Source: Paenarthrobacter nitroguajacolicus (GTDB taxonomy: Bacteria > Actinomycetota > Actinomycetes > Actinomycetales > Micrococcaceae). From it: a stretch of DNA of 64,000 nucleotides. Shown here one piece after another: positions 18,000 to 27,749 of this stretch; position 1 is the stretch's first letter; each line of letters starts with the position of its first letter. The stretch spans positions 81,207 through 145,206 of the forward strand of contig NZ_JAQPPK010000012.1 in assembly GCF_029952445.1 (NCBI RefSeq). The letters are read 5' to 3'. A program made the translations under genes and the position numbers. The notes beneath the pieces were generated by a model. That model saw nothing but the letters and a program-made list of their open reading frames with translations, was not told where the DNA came from and made no database searches.

Positions 18000-19289
18000 T
18001 CAGTCTACGGGAGAGACCAAGGCGGCGTGTCCGGGTTCACCTCTGAGCGGACTGGCATCCTGGGATTCCGGGTCGCGATGACCGGCAACCCCGGTGACCG
18101 CCTCCGCCAGGTCCCCCGCGAGATTCCCCACCGGCCACACCACCACTTCCTCCAGGCCAAGCCACGTGGCCATGAGCCCAAGTTCGGCTGCAAGCTCGAC
18201 GGCGGTATCAGCCGGCGCGTCCCGTTCCCCGTAGGCCGAGCGCACAAGTAATTGACCCGCTGTGCGGTCAGCCTTCAGGTCAACCCTCGCAACGATGTGC
18301 TCCCTGAGCAGGAATGGCAGTACGTAGTACCCGAACCTGCGCTTCAGTGCGGGTGTGTAGATCTCGATGCGGTAGTGGAAGCCGAACAACTCTTCAAGAC
18401 GTCGACGCTCGAACACAAGGGAGTCAAAAGGGCTCAACAGGGCCCGCCCTTCGGCTCTCCGCGGGAGCTTGGCGTCGACATGCCTGAAGGTCTCCCGTTC
18501 CCATCCTCGAACCGACACAGGTTCCAGGACGCCTGCGCCCACCAGTCGTCGGACCGAGTCCGCGCCGGCTTTGAGCGGCGTCCGGAAGTAGTCGGAAAAG
18601 CACCGGACGGTGCCGATGCCGTGGGCCTGGGCCGCTGCGCCGATAAGCCGGTCGAGGGCTTCCTCGGCATCCACTTCCGGAGTCGGGTAAGTGGAAAGCA
18701 CTCTTGAGGTGAGGGTGTATTTACGTTCGAACTGCGGCGTTCGGGAAGCGGCCGAAACGCGGCCTTCTTCAAAGAGGTGTTCCAGCACCCTCTTGACGAT
18801 GTTCCAGTTCCAACCCCAGTTGTCGCGATCGGCTGCAGGCGAGTGTCCAAGCTTCGCTGTAAGTTCCGAGGCCGTCATGGGAGGCCCAGCGGCGAGCGAT
18901 TCCAGAATCCGGTCCTCCATATCCCGGCGTATACCGGGATCCAGGCGATGCGCTCCCACCCACGCGCGCTTCTGCCAGAGGAGGAGATCCGGAAAGTGCT
19001 CAGGACGGATGAAGCTGGCCTCGTGCGCCCAGTACTCCATCATTTTCCGGGGCTTCCGGGCGGACATCGTGGAAAGGATATTCACGTCGTAATTGCCGAG
19101 CCTGGAAAAGAACGGCAGATAGTGACTCCGTGCAACCACGTTTACAGAATCGATCTGGACAAGCTGCAGTTGGGCAAAAGTCCGGCCCACTGACCGTGGA
19201 GACACGGGTCCAGTGGGCCGGACTTTTGCCAATCCTTGAGCTGCCAACGCGATCCGCCGTGCCTGTGAAAGGCTCAGCGAAGCGGTCAT
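18000..19289 (-). CDS. YcaQ/AlkX-like winged-helix DNA glycosylase
   Basis: The 429-residue HTH_42 protein contains LQLVQIDSVNVVARSHYLPFFSRLG. This carries the Q-x-D catalytic motif of the YcaQ subfamily, which unhooks interstrand crosslinks; AlkZ proteins have QxQ. Later blocks, ALLSPFDSLVFERRRLEELFGFHYRIEIY and RRFGYYVLPFLL, also fit the family. The gene sits between hpf and secA in the same direction, an insertion into that conserved pair. A role in alkylation or crosslink repair is inferred from the family. No toxin cluster that would suggest self-resistance is present. Confidence 0.85.
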   Translation of the reverse strand: MTASLSLSQARRIALAAQGLAKVRPTGPVSPRSVGRTFAQLQLVQIDSVNVVARSHYLPFFSRLGNYDVNILSTMSARKPRKMMEYWAHEASFIRPEHFPDLLLWQKRAWVGAHRLDPGIRRDMEDRILESLAAGPPMTASELTAKLGHSPAADRDNWGWNWNIVKRVLEHLFEEGRVSAASRTPQFERKYTLTSRVLSTYPTPEVDAEEALDRLIGAAAQAHGIGTVRCFSDYFRTPLKAGADSVRRLVGAGVLEPVSVRGWERETFRHVDAKLPRRAEGRALLSPFDSLVFERRRLEELFGFHYRIEIYTPALKRRFGYYVLPFLLREHIVARVDLKADRTAGQLLVRSAYGERDAPADTAVELAAELGLMATWLGLEEVVVWPVGNLAGDLAEAVTGVAGHRDPESQDASPLRGEPGHAALVSPVD

Positions 19290-19315
19290 TGGTATCCCTT
19301 CGTCAGGTTCAGGCC

Positions 19316-20044
19316 TTACTTGGCGGTGGCTGCCTGATCGTCCGAGCGATAGGCGATGATCTTTTCCTCGACGGCGTCTTCGCCAGGCTCACAAGTGGAA
19401 TCGAGGGTGATTACGCCGTAGGTCCAACCATTGCGTCGGTAAACGACCGAGGGTGCGTTGGTTTCCTTATCCAGGAACAGGTAGAAGTTGTGTCCCACCA
19501 GTTCCATATTGTCCACGGCATCGTCCAGTGTCAGGGACGCTGCCGGGAAAACCTTCCGGCGGATCAAGACGGGTGAATCTCCGGCCGGGATGTCGTTATC
19601 GATCTCGTAGGGAGAACGCTCCTCCGCCTGCCCAGCGGATTCCTGGTGGTTGCTGGCCTCAACGTAGAGAGGCTCATTGGCGCTTGCCGGTTCAAGAGTT
19701 GCGGTAGCTTCCCGCACGGCCTTGGGTGTGTGGCGGCCGTGGTGCACCTTTTTCCGGTCCTTCGCACGCCGAAGCCTCTCAAGAAGCTTGTTGTACGCGA
19801 GATCGAAGGCAGCGAATTTGTCAGCGGCTGTGGCCTCGGCACGGATAACAGGGCCTCGGCCCAGGACTGTCACTTCAACGGTGAGCTGGCCCGGCGTTTG
19901 CCGGGGATTGGTTTCCTTGGAAACCTTGGCGTCTACTCGCTGGACCTTGTCCCCCAACGATTCAATCTTCGAGATTTTCTCGCCGGCGTATTCGCGAAAG
20001 CGGTCTGAAACTGTCAGATTTCGTCCGCTGATCATGAACTCCAT
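19316..20044 (-). CDS. hpf: Long-form ribosome hibernation promoting factor
   Basis: The 242-residue protein has an N-terminal ribosome-binding domain (MEFMISGRNLTVSDRFREYAGEKI). A linker follows, then a C-terminal dimerisation domain (DNMELVGHNFYLFLDKETN and RRNGWTYGVITL). Long HPF joins two 70S ribosomes into 100S dimers in stationary phase. The ATG at 20044 is chosen because TGGAGGG lies a few bases upstream. An upstream in-frame ATG has no such site. The 189-bp region before it is free of genes and AT-rich at its far end, and presumably holds the promoter. Confidence 0.95.
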   Translation of the reverse strand: MEFMISGRNLTVSDRFREYAGEKISKIESLGDKVQRVDAKVSKETNPRQTPGQLTVEVTVLGRGPVIRAEATAADKFAAFDLAYNKLLERLRRAKDRKKVHHGRHTPKAVREATATLEPASANEPLYVEASNHQESAGQAEERSPYEIDNDIPAGDSPVLIRRKVFPAASLTLDDAVDNMELVGHNFYLFLDKETNAPSVVYRRNGWTYGVITLDSTCEPGEDAVEEKIIAYRSDDQAATAK

Positions 20045-20233
20045 GGTGCCCTCCAAATAACTCAGGTGACACGACAACGGCACTGGTGGGGGCTGGTCTG
20101 ACGGACAGTCGAGCCCCTTTCCGAGCCGCTATCGACAGGTACATCTTTTCTTGGTACCCACAACCGACGTTAGTTCATCGCCACGTGTTATTCACCCTTT
20201 GGCCACTTATTTTTTGATTGAGTCTTAATGACT

Positions 20234-21055
20234 TCACAGGTGGTCGCTTGCCGCTCTCAACACGGCGTAGGCTGGTGGCCTCGTGGCCGCCAGCACTACA
20301 GCGCCGCAGACAACCCCACCGGCAGCGCCCACAGCACGTGCCGCCTCGGAGAGCGTTGCTCCGGTGGTAAGGACGTCGTCCACAAGGATGCATTTCCTGC
20401 CCCGGACCAGCTTGATCCGAGTGGGCCTGACGCGCATGGATCCTCTGACTTTCCGGGCGCGATCGCCCCGGCCCAGTCCTTTCTGGCCGGTTCCCCCACC
20501 TCTGCCCTCGCGTCCGAGCACGACGTCAACCAGCCTCAAAGGCAACTCACGGAGCCATGTCATGCCTCCTTTTCGTAGTGGAAAAGCCCGAACTTTCTCC
20601 AACACGTCCAATTGCGGGCAGTGAGGCGTCATCCGACGTAAGCGCAGGATGAGAAGCAAAAGGTGTACCGGGCTGAATCCACGCTTACGGTATGCGGCGC
20701 CGCTGGTTGGAACGGGTACAAGACAATATCCGGCCTGATGGCCAAGGGCTGCTTCAACGGCTTTGCCCAGGCACGTTGCCAGGACACCGCCTACCCGCCA
20801 CTGACCGGAGTGCTTGAACGACAGCAGGCATTGCGCCAGTTCGTCACGATATGGCCCCGCCGCAACAACCTTGATCCTCGGCACTCCGTGCACGGTGACA
20901 AGGGCCGGTGATTGCTGTTCCGCCCGGAAAGGCTGGGCGCAAAACTGGCGCACTCGCTTGGCACAATCGGTGCACAGCACTGTGTCTTCCGCGCCGCAAC
21001 AGATGCATTCGACCGGAACAATGATGGCGCGAAGCTCGTCCAGTGAGCCTTCCAT
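20234..21055 (-). CDS. ComF-family phosphoribosyltransferase-like protein
   Basis: The frame has a four-Cys zinc ribbon (CICCG and LCTDCAKRVRQFC) near the N-terminus. The C-terminal phosphoribosyltransferase signature is CILVDDVLTTGATLSEAARAV. ComF proteins act in DNA uptake or nucleotide salvage; their substrate is not settled. The ATG at 21055 gives 273 residues, normal for the family. A GTG at 21214 would add 53 residues with no family similarity, and neither start has a strong ribosome-binding site. Position between lpqB and hpf matches mycobacterial Rv3242c. Confidence 0.85.
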   Translation of the reverse strand: MEGSLDELRAIIVPVECICCGAEDTVLCTDCAKRVRQFCAQPFRAEQQSPALVTVHGVPRIKVVAAGPYRDELAQCLLSFKHSGQWRVGGVLATCLGKAVEAALGHQAGYCLVPVPTSGAAYRKRGFSPVHLLLLILRLRRMTPHCPQLDVLEKVRAFPLRKGGMTWLRELPLRLVDVVLGREGRGGGTGQKGLGRGDRARKVRGSMRVRPTRIKLVRGRKCILVDDVLTTGATLSEAARAVGAAGGVVCGAVVLAATRPPAYAVLRAASDHL

Positions 21056-21320
21056 TGCTGCCGCAAAGCGCCCAAGCCGGCTGGAGTCCCTGCCCCGACG
21101 ACGCGCTTGGCCAGGATCAGGGGCCCCGATATCCGGATCCTTGGCCCGCAAATGTCGCTGGCCACCGAAGAGAGGGCTGTGGGGTGTAACAGTCATGAAG
21201 CGAGCCTGCGCCACAGCCTTCCGGTAAAGAAGCCATGCTGCGTCCTATGTGGACAACGTGGCCGAATCTCCGAAATCCACCCCAGGACCTACGAAAGCAC
21301 GCCCAAGCCGGGAAAGGTGA

Positions 21321-23039
21321 TTAGCCCGGGAAGGCCGGCTCGATGGGTCCTTTTAGTTGAAGCTCCCAGCCGTTTCCAACGCGTTGGAAGACCCCAGCCT
21401 CGGACTGGCCGTATATCTGGTCCGGACCGTTGCCGGCACTAATGCTGGTCAGTCCATCCCACGGCGCAAGCTGCTGGGCCTCACCGGATGCAAGAGACAG
21501 CAATTCAGGAACCACCGTGGAAGTCGCCGAACCGGACATCACGGCCACGGTCGACGCGTTTACCCAAACGCCTTGGTCCACCGCTCCAGTGGTGAGCAGC
21601 GTGATGGGGGTGGTGAGGTCCTTGGGGACCCCATCGGGATTCCGGACTATGCCTGCGATCTGCACGGAGGATTTTCCGTTCAACTCCGAAATGATCAGCG
21701 CCCTGGTCCCCTCCCTTGAAACCCTGAAATCCTTCACGGTTCGACCAGCCAGCCACGCCGGGGTAATCGTGACGTTGGGAACTGCCGTGCCCGGCGCGAT
21801 GCCAGTGGGTTTGTAGGCCACTACTTCGGCAGCACCGTTTGCCCCCGGACCCGCCGTCCACACCCAATTCTGTGGGCTGAAGGAAGGCCCTGTGAGAGTA
21901 CTTCTGGTGGTCAGTTGACGGGCAGGCTGACCAGGTTCGATCGAGTAGAGCGTGGTCTTGTCGCCGTTCAGGAAAGCAGCGGTCTGGGATGCGGGGGACT
22001 CAGCGGGCGAATGCGGTCCAAGCCCGGCCACCGACTGGATGTCGGGCAGGGGCGTAATCCGGTTGTTTTCATAGCGCACGAGCTCGCCGTTGTTCACAGC
22101 GATCTGGTGGGCAGCGACGGTCTTATCCACCACCGGCGGCAGGACGGTGCCGTTGTCTTCCACCCGGACCAGGTCCTGGTCGGCGCGCAATTGCACGTTG
22201 ATGACATCTGGCTGGCTCCGGAATGTCAGAGCCAGCTGGTTCTGCATTCTTTGGCGGTCTTCGGCAGACGCGTCGAACAATTCCTTCGCGGAAAGATCCA
22301 CTTGTGCTGCACCTGAAACCACCGGCACGGATTCGCGTGCGAGCTTCATCCCGGAGGGAAAGGCGCTGACAACGGCACCCCGCAGGTAGGGGGCCGGACC
22401 GGCAAGCAAGGCGCTGGTCATGGACTTGACCGTGTTTTTCTTAATGAACCAGCGATAATCGGGCACCGCGTACGTGAAGGTCGGGTCATAGAAATAGATG
22501 GGGAAGGCGCCGTAAATTACTTTGAACGTTTCCTCCGGAATCGCTGTTCCATCCGGGACCTTGGAAATCCGCCACTCCCCCTCCACCTGTTCAAGCGTCA
22601 GCGGAATGGTTTCCTTCGTTCCCGGCGGATACTGTGTTGCGACGCCGTCGGCGTCCACGGAGTAGGCGACGTCGAGCACGTATAGATACTCATTTTCAGT
22701 GGCTGACTTCACCACTTCGGCCTCACGGAAAACGAGTGCCCTCTTATCCGGCTTCCACGTAACCGATTGTGCCTGCGTCAGGTACTGGCGGGCCACAGGA
22801 TAGTCATCCTCATAACCGCTGCCGGCCATGTAGAAATCCTCGATGATCGCCTCAGGACTGGAACCGGCACGTGGCGCTGCAGGGAAGAACACCGGGGCGT
22901 TGGGATTTCCGGCACCCTCGTCTTTGCTCTTGCCAACAGGGCCGGAACGGGGAATCTGAGCACACGAAGAGAGGAGGACCACGATCACAGCCAGCAAAGC
23001 AAGCATGGCCTTGATGCGCTGGGGTGCAGGCTTTTTCAT
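21321..23039 (-). CDS. lpqB: Lipoprotein LpqB, MtrAB accessory protein
   Basis: The 572-residue protein starts with a lipoprotein signal peptide ending in the lipobox LSSC (Cys near residue 26). A GerMN domain (about 200-300) and a C-terminal beta-propeller-like LpqB region follow. LpqB interacts with the MtrB sensor and tunes MtrA phosphorylation. Its start overlaps the mtrB stop by ATGA, consistent with translational coupling. Confidence 0.95.
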   Translation of the reverse strand: MKKPAPQRIKAMLALLAVIVVLLSSCAQIPRSGPVGKSKDEGAGNPNAPVFFPAAPRAGSSPEAIIEDFYMAGSGYEDDYPVARQYLTQAQSVTWKPDKRALVFREAEVVKSATENEYLYVLDVAYSVDADGVATQYPPGTKETIPLTLEQVEGEWRISKVPDGTAIPEETFKVIYGAFPIYFYDPTFTYAVPDYRWFIKKNTVKSMTSALLAGPAPYLRGAVVSAFPSGMKLARESVPVVSGAAQVDLSAKELFDASAEDRQRMQNQLALTFRSQPDVINVQLRADQDLVRVEDNGTVLPPVVDKTVAAHQIAVNNGELVRYENNRITPLPDIQSVAGLGPHSPAESPASQTAAFLNGDKTTLYSIEPGQPARQLTTRSTLTGPSFSPQNWVWTAGPGANGAAEVVAYKPTGIAPGTAVPNVTITPAWLAGRTVKDFRVSREGTRALIISELNGKSSVQIAGIVRNPDGVPKDLTTPITLLTTGAVDQGVWVNASTVAVMSGSATSTVVPELLSLASGEAQQLAPWDGLTSISAGNGPDQIYGQSEAGVFQRVGNGWELQLKGPIEPAFPG

Positions 23040-24994
23040 CGCTTCTCCCCTGCGTCCTGATCTGCAGATGTCGAAACATCGGTGTTCAAGGAAGAGCCGG
23101 GCAGGGCCTTTGGGGTTTCCGTACCCAGGACGAATACCTGTCGCTCGCTCGCGGCACCTGGAAAATCTATGTCCGCGGGCTCAAGTTGAAGCGGGGACTT
23201 GGCAATGGAACCGCCTTGGCGCAGGGGCAGGGTCAACCGGAAATTGGAACCGGAACCCTTGCTGCCCCACGCCTGAAGCCAACCGTTGTGGAGCTTGGTG
23301 TCTTCCGCCGCGATCGACAGCCCCAAGCCGCTGCCACCTGTGGTCCTGGCACGGGCAGGGTCCGCACGCCAAAAGCGGTCGAATACCCTCGCGGCCTCAG
23401 CCTGGGTCATGCCAATTCCGTGGTCCCTGACGGATACGGCCACCGCGTCCTTGTTTGCAGCGACGGAAATATGGATCGGCTTGCCCTCCCCGTGCTCGAG
23501 GGCGTTGAGCAAGAGGTTGCGGAGGATCCTTTCGATCCTCCGTGAATCCATCTCCACGATGATGCCCTTCTGCCGGGCGTTGAGTCGGACTTCAGAACCA
23601 TACTCTTCTGCCACGGGCGCCGCGCCTTCGATCACGTGGGAAACTACCTGGAAGATGTCCTGGGGTTCGGCGTCGAGTACGGCGGCACCGGCATCAAAGC
23701 GGGAAATTTCCAACAGATCCGACAACAGGGACTGGAAGCGCTCCACCTGGTAATAGAGCAGCTCGGCCGATCTCTTGTTCATGGGGTCGAATTCATCACG
23801 GGCGTCGAAGAGAACCTCCGCCGCCATCCTCACCGTGGTCAGCGGGGTACGCAGTTCGTGGGACACATCGGAGACGAACCGTTGCTGCATCTGCGACAAC
23901 GTGGCCAACTGTGTGATCTGCTCCTGGAGGCTTGCCGCCATGTGGTTGAAGGATGCCCCCAGCCTGGCCACTTCGTCTTCACCCTTGACCACCATCCGTT
24001 CCTGCAACTGCCCGGCGGCCAGCTTCTCGGACACGACGGCGGCATGGCTCACCGGACTGACGACGTTCCGGGTCACGTACCAGGCAATCGCCCCGATCAT
24101 CAGGACCAGGGCTGCGCCACCGGCCCACAAAACGTTCTGGATCTCGTCCAGGGTTTGCTGGGCGGTGTTGAGGTCATAAATCAGGTACAGCTCATAGACA
24201 GTGCCGTTGAAGGTTACTTTGTTTCCCACTGCGATCCCGGGGCGGTCCTCATTGCCGACAGGGAATTGCGTGGGAGCCCAGAACTGTTGCTTGCCACCCT
24301 CCTGCACGGCTTTGCGGAGGTCAGGCGGAATCACCCGGATGGTCAACTGATCCGAGGCGCGCGACTCCACCCACCGGTTTCGCGGCTTCGTCTGTTCCGG
24401 CGCCGCTTCAAATACATATCTCCGCTGGATGACAGAGCCTCGGCCCTCCACGGCAGTCAAGGTGTCGTAGACAAGGGTGATGACGCTGGACTGGTCGGTG
24501 ACTTGCGCGCCGTCGAACGTGTCCTGGACCTGTTTGACGTTGTAGCGTGACTCGGATTCGGCCTGGGCCAGCCGCTCCTGGAAGAGGTTGTTGGCGATCT
24601 GGTTGGACAGGTAGGCGCCAACAATGGCGAAGGAGGTCACCGCCAGCAGCAGAGTGGTCAGGACGGTTCGGAACTCCAGGGAACGCCGCCAGCGGCGGAG
24701 AATCGATCGCCACAGGAAGCGCAGGCCCGGCCTGATCTGGCGCACGCCGATGGAGACAAGGCGGGAAACACGAAGGATCAGGATCAACCCTCGACGGGTC
24801 CAAATCCGGGCGCGGGACAAGAACCAGCGCAGATCCCTTTTCTGCCGTGGAGATGACGGTTCGGGGGCGGTGGCCGGAATTGGGCTGCCGGTCCCCACAG
24901 CTTCCGCGTCAGGATTTGGTGACCCCTGGCCTTGGCCGGGCTTGCCGGTTTCCCCGGCCGGGGACTCAGGAACCTGCTTTATATCCGACACCAC
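23036..24994 (-). CDS. mtrB: MtrB sensor histidine kinase
   Basis: The 652-residue kinase has a long Pro/Ser-rich cytoplasmic N-terminus, then membrane helices near 105-130 and 285-308 around an extracellular sensor. HAMP and HisKA follow ([17 protein letters not shown], phospho-acceptor H379). The ATPase domain shows [18 protein letters not shown] and [13 protein letters not shown]. MtrB controls MtrA in cell division and wall homeostasis. The GTG start overlaps the end of mtrA by 29 bp, so the order mtrA-mtrB-lpqB is an operon. The cytoplasmic extension of roughly 100 residues is typical of Micrococcaceae. Confidence 0.95.
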   Translation of the reverse strand: MVSDIKQVPESPAGETGKPGQGQGSPNPDAEAVGTGSPIPATAPEPSSPRQKRDLRWFLSRARIWTRRGLILILRVSRLVSIGVRQIRPGLRFLWRSILRRWRRSLEFRTVLTTLLLAVTSFAIVGAYLSNQIANNLFQERLAQAESESRYNVKQVQDTFDGAQVTDQSSVITLVYDTLTAVEGRGSVIQRRYVFEAAPEQTKPRNRWVESRASDQLTIRVIPPDLRKAVQEGGKQQFWAPTQFPVGNEDRPGIAVGNKVTFNGTVYELYLIYDLNTAQQTLDEIQNVLWAGGAALVLMIGAIAWYVTRNVVSPVSHAAVVSEKLAAGQLQERMVVKGEDEVARLGASFNHMAASLQEQITQLATLSQMQQRFVSDVSHELRTPLTTVRMAAEVLFDARDEFDPMNKRSAELLYYQVERFQSLLSDLLEISRFDAGAAVLDAEPQDIFQVVSHVIEGAAPVAEEYGSEVRLNARQKGIIVEMDSRRIERILRNLLLNALEHGEGKPIHISVAANKDAVAVSVRDHGIGMTQAEAARVFDRFWRADPARARTTGGSGLGLSIAAEDTKLHNGWLQAWGSKGSGSNFRLTLPLRQGGSIAKSPLQLEPADIDFPGAASERQVFVLGTETPKALPGSSLNTDVSTSADQDAGEKR

Positions 24995-25640
24995 GCACCG
25001 TCAAAACGACCTCGGGCGCTTCAGGATCTCGTTCAATCTTGGAGCGCAACCGCTGGACGTGCACGTTGACCAGACGCGTGTCAGCAGCGTGCCGGTATCC
25101 CCACACCTGTTCCAGGAGCAATTCGCGGGTGAAGACCTGCCACGGCTTCCGTGCCAAGGCAACCAACAGATCGAATTCCAAGGGAGTCAGGGAGATTCGC
25201 TCTCCCCCGCGGGTCACCAGGTGACCCGCGACGTCGATGGTCACGTCCGCGATACGGAGGGTTTCAGGGGCCTTCTGCTCACCCGGGCGGAGCCGCGCAC
25301 GGACACGTGCAACAAGTTCGGCGGGTTTGAAGGGCTTGGGCACATAGTCGTCGGCACCGGACTCGAGTCCGCGGACCACGTCCGAGGTGTCCGACTTCGC
25401 TGTGAGCATGACGATCGGGACATCGGACTCCCCACGGATCTGCCGGCACACCTCGATGCCGTCAGAACCCGGCAGCATGAGGTCCAGCAGCACCAAGTCA
25501 GGCTTGGATGAACGGAACACCTCAAGAGCCTGGCCGCCATCTGCGCAGAACACCGGCTCGAAGCCATCATTCCGCAGGACGATGCCAATCATCTCTGCGA
25601 GTGCTTCGTCGTCGTCAACTACCAGAATGCGTGCCTTCAT
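24966..25640 (-). CDS. mtrA: MtrA response regulator (OmpR/PhoB type)
   Basis: The 224-residue protein has a receiver domain with acidic pocket D9-D11, phospho-site D53 (LVLLDLMLPG) and the KPF switch lysine. A winged-helix output domain ends in VNVHVQRLRSKIE and [10 protein letters not shown]. MtrA controls cell-wall hydrolases and replication genes. The ATG at 25640 is used because the protein then begins MKARILVVDDD, the family start. The 36-codon in-frame extension is non-homologous. The 220-bp divergent spacer up to the 25861 gene should hold the promoter of both. Confidence 0.97.
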   Translation of the reverse strand: MKARILVVDDDEALAEMIGIVLRNDGFEPVFCADGGQALEVFRSSKPDLVLLDLMLPGSDGIEVCRQIRGESDVPIVMLTAKSDTSDVVRGLESGADDYVPKPFKPAELVARVRARLRPGEQKAPETLRIADVTIDVAGHLVTRGGERISLTPLEFDLLVALARKPWQVFTRELLLEQVWGYRHAADTRLVNVHVQRLRSKIERDPEAPEVVLTVRGVGYKAGS

Positions 25641-25860
25641 AGTTATATATTCCCTTATCACCAAGTCTTTGTCCTGTTGGGCGCCGCGCACGGCATGGCG
25701 CACAAGGGCAGTTCCACCGTACTGCACCACGCATCGGCATAACCGCAAACGCCAGCCGTGCGGCGGGCTAGGAGGGACGACGGCGGGACTATAGGCTGGG
25801 TGCGAAGGTCCGCATGGGGGACGTCGAGTGTCGGCGGACCGGACCTCATGGGGAGGAAAC

Positions 25861-27060
25861 GTGTCACAGCCTGAGCCCGGCCATAACCAGCCGCCAAACG
25901 GCCAACCGGCGTGGGGAAACCAGCCGCAGTGGGGTGGACCGTCGGCGTGGCCGGCCCAGGGACAGGGACAGGGACAACATTGGCAAGCTCAGCCTGGATC
26001 CGGGTGGCCCCCTGGACCTCCCTACGGCCAGCCCCAGTACATCGCCCCACCCAAGCCGGGCGTTATCCCCCTTCGTCCATTGCAGTTCGGCGAAATACTG
26101 GACGGATCCTTTCAAACGATCCGCCGCAATGCTGCTTCGATGTTTGGCTCGGCATTGATCGTGCAGGCGCTGGGAGCGGTCCTCATCGGGGTTGTCACTG
26201 TGGGGATGCTCCAGATGACGGTCGCCCTGGAATCCGCGGGTTCCCGATCGGAAGTCAACGACATCATGGGCCCCTTCCTCGCCGTGATGGCCGGAGTCCT
26301 GGGTGTCTCGGTCCTGCTCGGATTCCTTGGCTCTGTCCTCCAAGGCGTGTTGGCCGTTCCCGTGGCCCGTTCCGTCCTGAACAGGCGGACGGGTTTCAAG
26401 CAAATGTGGAAGCTTGCCGGAAAACGGGTCCTGCCGCTGTTGGGTGTTGCAGCCCTACTGACCTTTGGCGGGATACTGGCTGCCGCGGCAGTAGTGGGCA
26501 TCGCTGTGCTGTTGTTCACGGCCATGGGTCCCGGAGCCTTCCTTATCGTCCTTCCCCTGGGTCTGGGCTCAGTAGTGGTTTTTCTCTGGATCGGCCTGAA
26601 GCTGATGCTTGCGCCCGCAGTCATCGTGGTGGAGCAGACGGGTGTCTATGACGGCCTTCTCCGGTCCTGGCAACTGACCCGAAACAATTGGTGGCGGATC
26701 TTCGGGATCACCCTCGTGGTGACCATCATGCTGTGGATCATCGCCCAGGTGGTACAGATTCCGGCGTCGTTGGCCGCTGGATTGATCAGCGAGACCGTGG
26801 CCCCCCATCCCGACACGGAGACCGCTGCCTCCATGCTGGTCATCACCACCGTCATCTCGGCTCTGGTCCAGGCCCTGGTGGGATCTGTTACCTTCGCCTT
26901 CCAGTCCTCTGTCTCCGCACTGCTGTACATGGACCTCCGCATGCGCCGTGATGGCCTGGATGTTGAACTGATGCGGATGTTGGAAACCGGCAGCAACCCT
27001 GATGGAGTTCCCGGTGGGCCCTCGGCCCAGCCGGGGACAACCACCTGGCCTTCGGTATGA
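25861..27060 (+). CDS. Multi-pass membrane protein, glycerophosphodiesterase-membrane-domain-like
   Basis: The GTG at 25861 has GGGGAGG six bases upstream and is preferred to an in-frame start at 25828. The 399-residue product has a Pro/Gln/Gly-rich cytoplasmic N-terminus (about 1-65), then PLRPLQFGEILDGSFQTIRRN, and about six membrane helices. The FGEILDG motif marks proteins resembling the membrane part of glycerophosphoryl diester phosphodiesterases, without the enzyme domain. It overlaps the DUF4129 gene by ATGA and is first in the MoxR operon. Its function is unknown. Confidence 0.8.
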   Translation: MSQPEPGHNQPPNGQPAWGNQPQWGGPSAWPAQGQGQGQHWQAQPGSGWPPGPPYGQPQYIAPPKPGVIPLRPLQFGEILDGSFQTIRRNAASMFGSALIVQALGAVLIGVVTVGMLQMTVALESAGSRSEVNDIMGPFLAVMAGVLGVSVLLGFLGSVLQGVLAVPVARSVLNRRTGFKQMWKLAGKRVLPLLGVAALLTFGGILAAAAVVGIAVLLFTAMGPGAFLIVLPLGLGSVVVFLWIGLKLMLAPAVIVVEQTGVYDGLLRSWQLTRNNWWRIFGITLVVTIMLWIIAQVVQIPASLAAGLISETVAPHPDTETAASMLVITTVISALVQALVGSVTFAFQSSVSALLYMDLRMRRDGLDVELMRMLETGSNPDGVPGGPSAQPGTTTWPSV

Positions 27061-27749
27061 CGGCAGTACATACGCACATCCTTGGCCCTTTGCTTGCCAT
27101 GGAACCACCTGTGACTCCTGACCGCGACGAAGCCCGGCGTTGGGCCATTGAAGAACTCTCAAAACCGCAATATCCCGACGCCCAACCCGGATGGCTTGAG
27201 CAGTTGTGGCGTGATTTCCTTGACTGGTTGTCATCGCTGGAAGGGGACGGTACAGGTTCGGACACCAACTTTGCCCTGCCCGTGATTGTCGTCCTGGCCG
27301 TAGCCCTTATTATTGTTGCCGTTTTCGTAGTCCGCCCCCGGTTGAATGCGCGCCGGGCATCCCGGCATGAGGACATCTATGGCGCAGACAGCACCATGGA
27401 TGCCGACGACTACCGGAAGCGGGCGTTGGCGGCTGCCGACGACGGCGACTGGGCGGCCGCCGTCGTCGATCAGTTCCGGGCCCTGGTCCGTTCGGCAGAA
27501 GAGCGCGACGTGATCGACGTACGCGCCGGCAGGACCGCGGACGAAGCTTCGGCGCAGCTGGGTCAGGTTTTCGGCGCAGCGCAGGAGCGCCTGGATGCGG
27601 CGGCCCGACTTTTCGACGCCGTCCGCTACGGCGAGCAGGGCGCCACCCGTTCAGACTACGAGTCCACGCGCGACCTCGATGCCGAATTGCTGACGATGAA
27701 GCCTGACTTCACCGGCGCCCAGAGCACAGGATTCGCGGTGCCTCGATGA
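27057..27749 (+). CDS. DUF4129-domain membrane protein
   Basis: The 230-residue protein begins with a soluble stretch containing RDEARRWAIEELSKPQY and W-rich LEQLWRDFLDWLSSL. A single membrane helix lies at about 77-98. A C-terminal DUF4129 domain follows (DDYRKRALAAADDGDWAAAVVDQFRALVR). DUF4129 proteins regularly accompany MoxR ATPases and DUF58 proteins. ATGA overlaps at both ends link it to its neighbours, implying coupled translation. The biochemical role is not known. Confidence 0.88.
   Translation: MTAVHTHILGPLLAMEPPVTPDRDEARRWAIEELSKPQYPDAQPGWLEQLWRDFLDWLSSLEGDGTGSDTNFALPVIVVLAVALIIVAVFVVRPRLNARRASRHEDIYGADSTMDADDYRKRALAAADDGDWAAAVVDQFRALVRSAEERDVIDVRAGRTADEASAQLGQVFGAAQERLDAAARLFDAVRYGEQGATRSDYESTRDLDAELLTMKPDFTGAQSTGFAVPR

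Noticed and set aside
23636..24550. 304-residue open frame on the + strand
   Set aside because: Antisense to mtrB, with low-complexity content.
25641..25860. Additional gene in the mtrA upstream spacer
   Set aside because: Frames here extend known genes but lack similarity, and the 220-bp divergent spacer is more likely promoter DNA.
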